Shown here: one piece after another, positions 42,219-50,805 of the stretch
Numbering within the stretch: position 1 is the first letter of the stretch
Layout: every line of letters begins with the position of its first letter
Assembly (NCBI RefSeq): GCF_022693705.1
Contig: NZ_CP094288.1
Location: forward strand, 378,171-442,170
Length of the DNA stretch: 64,000 nt
Reading direction: 5' to 3'
From: Infirmifilum sp. NZ
GTDB lineage: Archaea > Thermoproteota > Thermoprotei > Thermofilales > Thermofilaceae
Notes under the pieces: model-generated
What the model was told of the DNA's origin: nothing
Database searches by the model: none
What the model saw: the letters and a program-made list of their open reading frames with translations, nothing else
Translations under genes and position numbers: made by a program

Positions 42219-43389
42219 ACCTGAGCGCCTCCACCGGTCGAAGCGCAGCCCCTCTCCTAGACGGTATGTACGCGGCTAGGGCGTTCATCGCAAGCGGTAA
42301 TAGGGACGATGTCGCCAGTACGTTGGGGGAGAGGGTCAGCCTCAGCTCGAAGGTGAACATCGGTATCTTAACTAGGAGCGAGGCTATGGCGGCGAGGGCG
42401 AGGCCGCCGGCTATGCCTATAGCCGACACGATGACGGCCTCGAGGAGGAATATCAGCAGGACATCGTTGCTGGTGTACCCCAGGGCTTTTAGTATGCCTA
42501 TCTCCTTAGTCCTCTGCACGACGCTTATCGTGGTGCTGTCGAATATCCAGAGGGCCGTGACCCCCATGCCGACCGCGGATATAAGGGCTATGAACGTCTG
42601 GAGCGCCCCGACCAGCGCTGTGAACTGGCTGACCATCGCGGCCGCGGATATTATGTTCGACCCCGGCGGCGCAACCGCCTTGACCTCGCTGGTTATTTCG
42701 TTGAGCCTATTCAGGTCTGAGACGAGTATTATGACGCCACCGTAGTTCCTAGTGTTCGAGACGTAGCTGAAGTACGCACTGGGATCCATGTAAATGTAAT
42801 AAGATCCTGTTGGGCCGCCCATTATCGTCGAGGCCTGCTTCATGAGGCCCACCACTACCAGCTGGGCGTCCTTGGAGCGGAGCCGTACCACGAGGGAAGA
42901 GCCGACGTCGAGCAGCTTCTGACCTGTGTTGGGGTCTCTCCAGAGGTTGTTCGAGACGAGTACGCCGAGCCCGTTGGGCTCCAGAGAGCCCTCCTCCACC
43001 ACCTGGGACATATCCGACACGCCTAGGTAGATGGGGAGGTGCTGCGGGTCTATCGCCACTATTGTGACGGACTGCTCTCCACCGGAAGCGTACACTGTTC
43101 CCGTCGTCATGGCTATACCGAATGCATCCTTCACCCCCGGTATTCTCTTGAAGTAGGCTATGTCGGCGTCCGTGAAGCCGCCTGCGTAGCCCCCCGTCAC
43201 GATGATGCTGTTGGCCGCTATAGTCCTCTGCAGTTGCTCCACGAAGCTCTTCTGGAAGCTTTCGCCTATGCCGAGCGCCGCGCTGAGGGCCACGACGGCT
43301 ATCATGACTCCTATGATTGCTCCCAAAGCCCTGCCCCGCTTTTCCTTAATGCTGGTGAAGGCCAGGTAGAAGTAGTCTGATGCCTTCAA
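42211..43389 (-). CDS. FtsX/MacB-type ABC permease
   Basis: 392 residues: an N-terminal helix (GRALGAIIGVMIAVVALSAALG), a ~200-residue extracellular MacB-like domain (ITGGYAGGFTDADIAYF ... DPQHLPIYLG) and three C-terminal helices with the family motif VVQRTKEIGILKALGYTSNDVLLIFLLEA. It works with the LolD-type ATPase. The ATG at 43389 overlaps the stop of the upstream CARDB gene (ATGA), so it is translationally coupled. Substrate unknown. Confidence 0.89.
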   Translation of the reverse strand: MKASDYFYLAFTSIKEKRGRALGAIIGVMIAVVALSAALGIGESFQKSFVEQLQRTIAANSIIVTGGYAGGFTDADIAYFKRIPGVKDAFGIAMTTGTVYASGGEQSVTIVAIDPQHLPIYLGVSDMSQVVEEGSLEPNGLGVLVSNNLWRDPNTGQKLLDVGSSLVVRLRSKDAQLVVVGLMKQASTIMGGPTGSYYIYMDPSAYFSYVSNTRNYGGVIILVSDLNRLNEITSEVKAVAPPGSNIISAAAMVSQFTALVGALQTFIALISAVGMGVTALWIFDSTTISVVQRTKEIGILKALGYTSNDVLLIFLLEAVIVSAIGIAGGLALAAIASLLVKIPMFTFELRLTLSPNVLATSSLLPLAMNALAAYIPSRRGAALRPVEALRYE

Positions 43390-44960
43390 CCAGCCGCACC
43401 CCTCCGCTGTCTTCTCCAGTAGAGGTAGAGCCCCGCAACCGCAACGACAGCTACGACCAGAAGCGCCAAGTAGCCGTTGGAGGACGAGTGCTGCGAGCTG
43501 CTGCTTGACGGGGCTGAGGAAGCTGGGACGACCTCGACGACAGCCGTCCTCTCCACGTAGGCTGTTTTGCCGTAAGCGTCGCGGTACGTGACCCTGAACC
43601 TCACCTCGTAGCTACCCTCCTTCACCGCCCTGAAGGTGAATGGCACGCTCGTCAGAACCTGGGGGTTCAGCTGGCCGAGGAAGGTGTACAGGGACCTGGC
43701 TGAGGCTAGGCCCTCTGGCGGGTAAGCGGTGACGTTGACCGCGTAGACAGGGTACGTGCCGTCGTTGATTATGCTGAGCGCGAACACCACGTTGGTGCCT
43801 ACCTCAGCCCTCTGAGGCACGACCTCGATCGAGGTGATCGAGAGGCTTGAGCGCTGGAGGATGAAGAGCGTGAAGGAGCCCTGGGTGAAGGTCAGCCCTC
43901 CGCCGGGCGTGTAGTAGACCGCCTGGTAGGTTACAGGGACGCTCGCCGAAGCGGTGCTTGGTACGTCCACGCGGACGGTGAATGACTTCGTCTCCCCTGG
44001 CTTCAGACTCCCCAGGTTAGCCATCACCGGGTCAATTGCGAGCGGGCTGCCCTGGAGGCTTAGGATCACCTGGAGGTTGCTCGCCTCGACGCTCCCGAGG
44101 TTGATGACGTTGAGCGTGACGTTGCTTCTCGAGCCGGCGAGGACGCTTGACGGAGAGGGCACCACAAGGATGCTTTGGCCCTGGCTCGCGTACAGTGGTA
44201 TGCTGTAAGCCGTTGTCTTAGCGTTGCCGGTGCAGTCGACGTAGGATAGCGTGACCGTCACCGTTGGGAAGCTGGACTGGGGTACAACGCTCAGCGGGGC
44301 GGTGAAGTGCGCGCCGGCTGGAAGCTCCTGAAGCTGGTAGGTTAGGGGGACGGAGGCGTTCAGGATCGTGACCCCCTGACCAGTGACGGTGACCGAGACC
44401 TTCCTCAGGGTTGAGGAGCCGTTATTCACCACGTCGAGGAGCACTCCGTTGATCGAGTTCATGTAAACCATCTGGGGCATCAGGCTCACGCGCAGATCCT
44501 CGGACCAGCAGGCCGTGATCGACGCGTCGAGGCTCGTGGACCCGCTTGCCTGAGTGTTCATGCTGCTAGCGTCGTCCCAGCTGTCCTCCCACGTGATAAG
44601 CAGCTTCACGGGGCAGACTGCAGGGGCGCGGGCGCCGTCAAGCGTGAAGGTGGCGACCTTTGCTGTGCCGGGCCTCCAGGAGCCCAGCTGGACGGGTTGC
44701 TCCGAGAGGACGCTCGCGTTGCACTGAGGCTGCAGCGCAATGGAGGAGGCTAGCAGCGTGTACTTCCCGAAGTACGAGAGCGTTACGGTCACAGTCCGCG
44801 TGGTGCCGGAGCCGCCAGTCACGCTGATGGACTCTACGTTGAATACGTAAACGGTGCCTCCCCTCGTGCTCGCGGTTGAGGGCTGGATCGGGGGAGCTGA
44901 TGCGGCGATGGCTACGAGTATCAGAATAGCGGACAGTACAGCTAGGGTTTTTTCCCTCAT
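43386..44960 (-). CDS. Cell-surface CARDB-repeat protein of the export operon
   Basis: About 524 residues: signal-like start (TLAVLSAILILVAIAASAP), three to four tandem immunoglobulin-like CARDB domains (for example VLAGSRSNVTLNVINLGSVEASNL and AEVGTNVVFALSIINDGTYP), a Ser-rich linker (SSAPSSSSSQHSSS) and a C-terminal helix before RRQRRG. It is displayed outside and anchored at its C-terminus. In archaea such proteins accompany MacB-type ABC genes and may replace the bacterial adaptor MacA. The ATG at 44960 follows directly on a PadR-type operator; an ATG 9 nt earlier is also in frame. Confidence 0.85.
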   Translation of the reverse strand: MREKTLAVLSAILILVAIAASAPPIQPSTASTRGGTVYVFNVESISVTGGSGTTRTVTVTLSYFGKYTLLASSIALQPQCNASVLSEQPVQLGSWRPGTAKVATFTLDGARAPAVCPVKLLITWEDSWDDASSMNTQASGSTSLDASITACWSEDLRVSLMPQMVYMNSINGVLLDVVNNGSSTLRKVSVTVTGQGVTILNASVPLTYQLQELPAGAHFTAPLSVVPQSSFPTVTVTLSYVDCTGNAKTTAYSIPLYASQGQSILVVPSPSSVLAGSRSNVTLNVINLGSVEASNLQVILSLQGSPLAIDPVMANLGSLKPGETKSFTVRVDVPSTASASVPVTYQAVYYTPGGGLTFTQGSFTLFILQRSSLSITSIEVVPQRAEVGTNVVFALSIINDGTYPVYAVNVTAYPPEGLASARSLYTFLGQLNPQVLTSVPFTFRAVKEGSYEVRFRVTYRDAYGKTAYVERTAVVEVVPASSAPSSSSSQHSSSNGYLALLVVAVVAVAGLYLYWRRQRRGAAG

Positions 44961-44974
44961 ATCGGTCACCGATA
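44960..44974. promoter_or_regulatory. PadR-type operator before the CARDB gene
   Basis: TATCGGTCACCGATA, a near-perfect palindrome, ends at the ATG of the CARDB gene (minus strand), with a TATA-like TTATTAAC about 15-20 nt further upstream (~44985-44995). The same motif occurs before the regulator gene itself (45445-45459). Placement between TATA and the start codon would block transcription when occupied. Confidence 0.7.
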
Positions 44975-44997
44975 CAAGCCTTCGCAGTTAATAAGCT

Positions 44998-45441
44998 TTA
45001 TGTATTTCCGGTGTACGCGTTGCGGCCTGCTATTTCATCGAGCTCCTTAGCGATCCTCGAGATCCTGGATTTTAGCTCGCTACTGAGGGCTGTGCGTGCG
45101 GAGAAGTCTCTCAGGAAATCCACGTACCCCTCCATCACCTGTAGCACGTCTTCGATAGAGGCCGGCTTCAGGCCTAAGCCGCACTCCTCCACTTCGACGA
45201 GCCCCTTGTCGGTGAGGCTGTAAACCTTCTGCCCCCCTACCTCTGTGTGCTTCACCAGCCCCTCGCGCTCGAGCTCGTGGAGCAGGGGGTAGACCGCGCC
45301 GGGAGACGGCCTCCAAAGCCCCCCTGTTATGGCCTCTACCTGGCTTATGATCTCGATGCCGCTCATCGGCTTGTTTCTCAGCAGCGTCAGTACCAGCACT
45401 CGGAGCGGGTTTTTCGCGAAGCGCGCCATGAACACGTGCAT
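44998..45441 (-). CDS. PadR-family transcriptional regulator
   Basis: 147 residues. Winged HTH of the PadR type: LRVLVLTLLRNKPMSGIEIISQVE, WRPSPGAVYPLLHELEREGLV and GGQKVYSLTDKGLVEVEE, followed by a C-terminal dimerisation helix (VLQVMEGYVDFLRDF ... LKSRISRIAKELDEI). It lies directly upstream of the CARDB/permease/ATPase genes, in the same direction, and opposite the second ABC system. Two matching operators, one before this gene and one before the CARDB gene, indicate autoregulation and control of the export operon. Start ATG at 45441. Confidence 0.9.
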   Translation of the reverse strand: MHVFMARFAKNPLRVLVLTLLRNKPMSGIEIISQVEAITGGLWRPSPGAVYPLLHELEREGLVKHTEVGGQKVYSLTDKGLVEVEECGLGLKPASIEDVLQVMEGYVDFLRDFSARTALSSELKSRISRIAKELDEIAGRNAYTGNT

Positions 45442-45444
45442 TTA

Positions 45445-45459
45445 TATCAGTAACCGATA
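45445..45459. promoter_or_regulatory. PadR-type operator before the regulator gene
   Basis: TATCAGTAACCGATA matches the operator at 44960-44974 at 12 of 15 positions, including both TATC/GATA ends. It lies 4 nt before the regulator ATG and just inside a TATA-like ATTTAAC (~45472-45478). No third copy was found before the divergent ABC-2 operon. Confidence 0.65.
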
Positions 45460-45553
45460 ACCTGCAGGGGGTGTTAAATGGGTTTGGCATGGCTACAATC
45501 TGTAATAGTCAAAAGATATATAAGATGGGAGTTACATATACAGGTGGTCCTCG

Positions 45554-46561
45554 ATGCACGCTGTGGAAGCCAGGGGCTTAGTTAAGAGGTTCACCACGCG
45601 CGAGGGCTCAGCGATCTTCCGCGGGAGGAAGAGAACAGTCGAGGCGCTCAGCGGGGTCTCGTTCGAGATTAGAAGAGGTGAGATCTTCGGGCTTCTCGGA
45701 CCAAACGGAGCTGGCAAGACGACCACAATAAAGATCCTGAGCACGCTACTTTTACCCGACGCCGGCGAGGCTTGGGTGAACGGGTACCACGTCGTCAGGG
45801 AGGCGAGAAGAGTTCGGGAAAGCATAGGCGTGAGCCTCTACAGCGACCGTGGCTTCTACTGGAAGCTCAGCGGGAGGGAGAACCTACTGTACTTCGCGAG
45901 CCTCTACCACTTGGACCCAGGCTGGGCGAAGGACAGAGTCGACGAGCTTTTGTCCCTGCTTGGCCTGGAGGAGGATGCCGACAGGCTGGTGGAGGAGTAC
46001 AGCACCGGCATGAAGTCTAAGCTAAACATAGCTCGGGCTCTGCTGCACGACCCCCCGATACTCTTCCTTGACGAGCCGACGATAGGCCTCGACCCCAACT
46101 CGGCAAGGAAGGTCCGGGAGGTCGTCACGGAGCTGAAGAAGCAAGGGAAGACCATTCTCCTCACTACGCACAACATGTTCGAGGCTGACGTGCTGTCGGA
46201 CAGAGTGGCGATCATAAACAAGGGGAGGATAATAGCCGTAGGCAACCCTTCGGAGCTCAAGAGAAGCATATCGAACCACAACGTCGTCGAGGTTGAGGTT
46301 CTCGGGCTGCATGACGATGGACAGGTGCCTGCCCTCAAGAGCGTGGACGGCGTACTGAACTACGCGTCTCAAGTTGTCGACCCGTCATCGGGAAGGGCAA
46401 GCATCAGGGTGATCTTCGACGGTGGGCACGTCCTGAAGGATGTTCTAAGCACCCTGCTTAGGACAGACTTGAAGATCCTGAGCGTTAGGACCGTGGAGCC
46501 CACGCTTGAGGACGTTTTCGTCTACTACACGGGTGAGAGGCTTGGCGGCGAAGAACAGTAA
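45554..46561 (+). CDS. ABC-2 exporter ATPase (DrrA-like)
   Basis: 335 residues: Walker A GPNGAGKTT, Q-loop region SLYSDRGFYWKLSGRENL, signature STGMKSKLNIARAL (a STGM variant typical of this group), Walker B ILFLDEPTIGLD and H-loop TTHN, followed by a C-terminal domain of ~100 residues. Exporters of this type move drugs, lipids or polysaccharides. A TATA box (AGATATATAAG, ~45513) and a GGTGG SD-like stretch precede the ATG. The two permease genes follow with overlaps. Confidence 0.9.
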   Translation: MHAVEARGLVKRFTTREGSAIFRGRKRTVEALSGVSFEIRRGEIFGLLGPNGAGKTTTIKILSTLLLPDAGEAWVNGYHVVREARRVRESIGVSLYSDRGFYWKLSGRENLLYFASLYHLDPGWAKDRVDELLSLLGLEEDADRLVEEYSTGMKSKLNIARALLHDPPILFLDEPTIGLDPNSARKVREVVTELKKQGKTILLTTHNMFEADVLSDRVAIINKGRIIAVGNPSELKRSISNHNVVEVEVLGLHDDGQVPALKSVDGVLNYASQVVDPSSGRASIRVIFDGGHVLKDVLSTLLRTDLKILSVRTVEPTLEDVFVYYTGERLGGEEQ

Positions 46562-47381
46562 TGGTATTCTGCGGGTTTTCAGGGGCATATTAACCAAGGA
46601 GGCCAAGCTCCTGACAAGGTACGTTGGTAGCCTGTTCATGGTCCTGGCATTGCCCTTCATGATGTCAGGCCTCTTCGTGGGGATCGGCTACGCGGTCGCC
46701 GGCCCATCAGCTACGGCGAACTTTGCCTCGAACACCGGGGTTCAGAACCCCATCCTGTACATGACTCTCGGAGGGGTGTTGATGATCGCGAGCATGGTGA
46801 TGGTTGAGAACACGTCCAGCGTGATACGAGAAGAGCAGCTCATCGGAACCTTCGAGCTCCACTACCTGACCCCCAATAGCACCGTGGTGGTGTGGTTGCT
46901 GCATGCTGTTGCCCAGTCTATTCTCATGCTCCTGGTGTTCACGATCGATTTGACCGTCGTCGTTGCGCTACAAGGATCCCTTCTCAGCCCCGTGGAGTGG
47001 GTCGAGTCGGCGCTCGTCCTTCTCCTGGGCCTCCTTCCCCTAGCGGGGCTGGGGCTCGTGGTTGCAGCCCTCACGGTCAGGTTCAAGGAAGTGTGGGCTG
47101 TGGCCAGCACAGTTAACGCCTTCATCGCCATGCTTTCGGGCTACTACTACCCCCTGGAGGTGTTCCCGCGGGTGGTTCAAGCGGTCTCCGCGCTGCTCCC
47201 CACGACGCACGCCACGCAGGTTTTGAGAGGCATAGTCGCCGGCGGCTCCTCGAGCCTGAATCTGGCCGAAAGAGTAGGGATCATGGTCTCGCTAGGCTTA
47301 GCTTACCTTTACCTTGGCCGGCTCACCTACACGAGGTGGGAGGATGAGGCGAGGAGGAGGGGCGAGCTATCGAAGTACTAG
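46533..47381 (+). CDS. ABC-2 permease subunit 1
   Basis: About 282 residues with six helices and the ABC-2 membrane fold (TFELHYLTPNSTVVVWLLHAVAQSILMLLVFTIDLTV; LLLGLLPLAGLGLVVAALTVRFKEVW; LSGYYYPLEVFPRVVQAVSALLPTTHATQVLR). The PLEVFP...LLPTTH motif is typical of this family. The open frame begins at 46506, but GTG 46533 or TTG 46542, inside the ATPase gene, give the usual short N-terminus. It overlaps the ATPase stop, so translation is coupled. Confidence 0.85.
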   Translation: MRGLAAKNSNGILRVFRGILTKEAKLLTRYVGSLFMVLALPFMMSGLFVGIGYAVAGPSATANFASNTGVQNPILYMTLGGVLMIASMVMVENTSSVIREEQLIGTFELHYLTPNSTVVVWLLHAVAQSILMLLVFTIDLTVVVALQGSLLSPVEWVESALVLLLGLLPLAGLGLVVAALTVRFKEVWAVASTVNAFIAMLSGYYYPLEVFPRVVQAVSALLPTTHATQVLRGIVAGGSSSLNLAERVGIMVSLGLAYLYLGRLTYTRWEDEARRRGELSKY

Positions 47382-48198
47382 GTTCGTGAGAGGCATAAGA
47401 GCGCTGGCGCTCGAGATCTCCTGGACCGCCAAAGTTGCTCTAAAAACTTACTTCAGGTACCCTGCGTGGCTAGTCTCCGACATCATAACGACGCCCGCGT
47501 GGCTCGTCCTCCTACTCTTCCCAATACTCATGTTCCTCCCCAGAGAGGAGTGGAGCGACCCTAAGGTCCTCAACATGTTCTTCTGGGCAATGATCCTATG
47601 GGACGTTGTCTCGGCCGGCTTATGGAGCTTCGGGATGGCTATAAGGCGGGAGCAGCAGACCGGAACGCTCGAGTTCATCCTCCTCACCAACGCCAACCGC
47701 GCCGTCCTCTTCTCGAGGAACCTGTTCTCGAGGATCGTGGGCCTAGGGCTAACGCTAGCCTACACCTACTTCTTCTTCGTGCTTCTCTTCGGCACAAGCG
47801 TGATACTGCACGATGTCCTCCCGGTCGCCGCGGTCCTGCTGGTCGGGCTCTTCACCTCTATGGGCTTCGGCCTCATCTACGGGGCACTAGTGCTCAAGTA
47901 CAAGAACGTCGGCCCCCTGAACAACATCCTGCAGTTCGTGATACTGGGACTCAGCGGGGTCTTCTTCCCGGTCTCAAGCCTGCCTAGAGAGCTCCAGCTG
48001 GTTTCGCTGGCAATACCCTTCACGTACCTATCAGAGCTCTTGAGGTACCACGCCCTCCGCACGCCAACCCTGCTGCCCGTCGAGCTCGAGTGGGCGCTGC
48101 TCCTTGCGCTTACGGCGGCGCTAGTTGCCGCAGGGCTGGCTTCGATCTACGCCATCGAGCGGAGGCTCAAAAGGACTGGGGAGCTCGGGCAGTACTAG
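47344..48198 (+). CDS. ABC-2 permease subunit 2
   Basis: About 284 residues; a second ABC-2 permease with six helices and the parallel motifs FRYPAWLVSDIITTPAWLVL, REQQTGTLEFILLTNANR and SGVFFPVSSLPRELQLVSLAIPFTYLSELLR. Two different permeases after one ATPase suggests a heterodimeric exporter. Start ATG 47344 overlaps the preceding gene; a GTG at 47386, 4 nt after the preceding stop, is also plausible. Confidence 0.85.
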   Translation: MRRGGGASYRSTRFVRGIRALALEISWTAKVALKTYFRYPAWLVSDIITTPAWLVLLLFPILMFLPREEWSDPKVLNMFFWAMILWDVVSAGLWSFGMAIRREQQTGTLEFILLTNANRAVLFSRNLFSRIVGLGLTLAYTYFFFVLLFGTSVILHDVLPVAAVLLVGLFTSMGFGLIYGALVLKYKNVGPLNNILQFVILGLSGVFFPVSSLPRELQLVSLAIPFTYLSELLRYHALRTPTLLPVELEWALLLALTAALVAAGLASIYAIERRLKRTGELGQY

Positions 48199-48294
48199 GC
48201 CACGCGGCATCTAAGCTCAAGCCCTGATCCGCCAACGCAAAGCCCAGGAATGGGCTTTTAACCAACCTTTACACGAATTTACGAGCTGTTCGGG

Positions 48295-50139
48295 ATGGAG
48301 GCGAGGTTTCCGTACAGGCCGAGGCCGCACCAGCTGGAGGTAGCTAAGATTATTTCGGAGCAGGTGAAGAGGCGCAACGTCATCCTCGAGGCCCCCACGG
48401 GTTTCGGGAAGACGCCCGTAGTGATCTACGCCCTACTCCCCTTCCTCGAGCGGGGAGGCAGGGTGGTGTGGGCTGTCAGAACCGGGAGCGAAACTGACAG
48501 GCCCGTGGAGGAGTTCAGGGTCTTCAGGGAGAAGAGCGGCGTCAGGCTCGTCGCACTGAGCCTCCGCGGGAAGAGGGACATGTGCCTCCTCGCCCGGAGG
48601 TTCGGCGAGAACCTTGACTACAGCGACGTGTCCTACATCTGCAGCAGGGAGAGGAGCAGGTGCCCCTACTACAGGCGGCTCCGCGAGGGAGTTGACCTGC
48701 AGAGGTTCGTCGACGTGGGGGCGCTGACGTACACGTACATATTCGAGGAGGCGAGCAGGATGGGCGTTTGCCCCTACTTCCTCCAGCGCGAGCTGCTGAA
48801 GCTGGCCGACGTCGTGGCCCTCAGCTACAACTACGTCGTGGACGAGGGTCTGAGCTGGAGCATCAGGACGGAGTTCCCCTTCAAGGAGTCGATACTCGTA
48901 GTGGACGAGGCGCACAACCTCCAGAACCTCAACCTGGGAGGGGACACGATAACCGAGGGGACTATGGACAGGGCCTACAGCGAGGCGCTCGAGGCGGGTG
49001 ACGAGGACAGCGCCGCGCTCGTCGACTACACTCGAAGCAGGGTTAAGGAGAAGTACTCGAGCCTGCAGGAGGAGGAGAGCGAGGTGTTTGACCCCGAGGA
49101 TCTCCTCCCCGCCGACTTCGAGAAGAGGCTGGAGGACGCCTTGAAGACGGGCGAGGCTATTCGCGAGAGGAGGTTCAAAGAGGGGAAGAGGCCTCAGTCG
49201 AGCCTCTACCACTTCGCGAGCTTCTTTAAGGCCGCGGTTGAGGCGAGGGGGGTTGACGGCATAGCCTTGATTGTCGAGAGGAGCAACGGTAGGCTTTACC
49301 TCAACATATGGGACATGCGCGCAGGCGAAGTTCTCTCGAGGGTGTGGAGGTCCTTCAAGAGGGTCATATTCATGTCGGGGACCCTTGCACCCATCGAGGC
49401 GTTCGCCGAGACGGTGGGCGTGAGAGACTACTACCCGGTAACTGTTCCAAGCCCCTACGACGAGACCAACGCATCCGTGTACCTCGTCAAAGACCTCACG
49501 ACGCGGGGGGAGGAGCTCAGCGACGAGATGGCTGGAAAGTACGTGGACGCGATCGCTCGGACACTCCGCAGGGTCAGGCGCAACACCGCTGTTTTCACCG
49601 CCAGCTACCGCATCCAGGCCAAGCTGATGGCCAGCGGGCTCCTTGAGGCCGCTCGGAGCCTTGGGTACACCGTCTTCGTCGAGCGGCGCGACATGAGCGG
49701 GCTAGAGGCTGGGGAAACTCTCCAGAAGTTCAAGTCCCTCGCCCAGAGCGGGAGCGGGTTGCTGGTCGCGCCCATGGGGGGTAGGTTCGCGGAGGGCGCC
49801 GACTACCCGGGTGAGGAGCTGATGTGCGTGTTCCTCGTCGGCATACCTTTCGAGAAGCCGACGACCAAGACAAGGCTCTACATAGAGTACTACCAGAGGC
49901 TATACGGCGAGGAGAAGGGCCGCTTGTACGCCTACGTTTACCCCGCCTTGAGGAGGGCGGCTCAGGCCCTCGGGAGGGCGCTCAGGAGCCCAAGAGACCA
50001 GGCGGTGATCGTGCTGGGGGACTACCGCTACCAGCAGTACATGCCGCTCATGCCTGACTACGTCCGCGAGCTGGTAAAGCCTATAACTCACGACCGTCTT
50101 GACGCTGTTGAACCCCCCTGGGAGAGAATCAGGCTGTAG
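48295..50139 (+). CDS. xpd: XPD/Rad3-type DNA helicase
   Basis: 614 residues. Superfamily 2 motifs: I EAPTGFGKT (K39), II VVDEAHNL, V/VI near GLLVAPMGGRFAEGADYPGE and ALGRALRSPRDQAVIVLGDYR. Four Cys (C97, C116, C123, C159) between motifs Ia and II are placed to hold the [4Fe-4S] cluster of XPD. It unwinds DNA 5'-to-3' in excision repair and transcription. In motif I the residue after Gly is Phe rather than the usual Thr. The next gene follows in 11 nt. Confidence 0.92.
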   Translation: MEARFPYRPRPHQLEVAKIISEQVKRRNVILEAPTGFGKTPVVIYALLPFLERGGRVVWAVRTGSETDRPVEEFRVFREKSGVRLVALSLRGKRDMCLLARRFGENLDYSDVSYICSRERSRCPYYRRLREGVDLQRFVDVGALTYTYIFEEASRMGVCPYFLQRELLKLADVVALSYNYVVDEGLSWSIRTEFPFKESILVVDEAHNLQNLNLGGDTITEGTMDRAYSEALEAGDEDSAALVDYTRSRVKEKYSSLQEEESEVFDPEDLLPADFEKRLEDALKTGEAIRERRFKEGKRPQSSLYHFASFFKAAVEARGVDGIALIVERSNGRLYLNIWDMRAGEVLSRVWRSFKRVIFMSGTLAPIEAFAETVGVRDYYPVTVPSPYDETNASVYLVKDLTTRGEELSDEMAGKYVDAIARTLRRVRRNTAVFTASYRIQAKLMASGLLEAARSLGYTVFVERRDMSGLEAGETLQKFKSLAQSGSGLLVAPMGGRFAEGADYPGEELMCVFLVGIPFEKPTTKTRLYIEYYQRLYGEEKGRLYAYVYPALRRAAQALGRALRSPRDQAVIVLGDYRYQQYMPLMPDYVRELVKPITHDRLDAVEPPWERIRL

Positions 50140-50150
50140 TTGGTGGTATC

Positions 50151-50777
50151 ATGACGACTCAGTACGAGAGAGTCTTCACCGAGGAGGCTGAGAGGATTGC
50201 CGGCAGGGCTTTAGGCGAGATAGCCTTCGAGGCCTTGATGAGGGCTGCGCTTCTGGGCCTCCCTATCGAGCCAGCGAAAACCGGACCTAGAAGCGTCGTG
50301 GTCCACTACGCCGGCAGGAAGACGTTCTTCAGGGTTATAGGCGTCCTCAACCCCTCGGGGGGCTTCTCGGTCTGCTTGAGGCGATACACCAACGACTGCG
50401 GGGAAGTCGCCTCAGTCTCGCCGAGCGGCGAGGTTAAAATCGTCGTGGCTGGTCTGGCATCCTACTTGAGCTCTCCCGGGGAGCTGTACGGCGGCCACGT
50501 GGCCGACGTGTGGACGCAGAGGCTTCGAGCGGCTGAGGCCGGCATGCTCAAGGAGGTCCAGAAGGAGTCTCTGAGCCGTAACATCCTCTCTAGCCTTTCG
50601 AGCGCTCTCCTCGATGCCTTCCCGCGGGTCAAGGTGTACTACTCTCCGGTGACGCTGGACTACGCGGCGGGGCTGCTTGAGGCCGGTGTCCTGCCTGTCT
50701 GGGTCAGCGGCTTCGGCTACTCCGTCTCCGTGTCGAGGCTCGCGCTTGAGAAGCTGGCTGAGCTGACCGGTAAGTAA
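50151..50777 (+). CDS. Conserved-looking protein of unknown function downstream of xpd
   Basis: 208 residues without recognised family or membrane helix. N-terminus helical (EEAERIAGRALGEIAFEALMRAALL), centre mixed with VVVHYAGRKTFFRVIGVLNP, a Cys pair (SVCLRRYTNDCG) and a C-terminal helical part. It is co-oriented with xpd at 11 nt and could be a repair-associated accessory, but that rests on position only. Start ATG at 50151. Confidence 0.6.
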   Translation: MTTQYERVFTEEAERIAGRALGEIAFEALMRAALLGLPIEPAKTGPRSVVVHYAGRKTFFRVIGVLNPSGGFSVCLRRYTNDCGEVASVSPSGEVKIVVAGLASYLSSPGELYGGHVADVWTQRLRAAEAGMLKEVQKESLSRNILSSLSSALLDAFPRVKVYYSPVTLDYAAGLLEAGVLPVWVSGFGYSVSVSRLALEKLAELTGK

Positions 50778-50805
50778 TTATACTTTCAGGTGCTGTACTA
50801 ACCTG

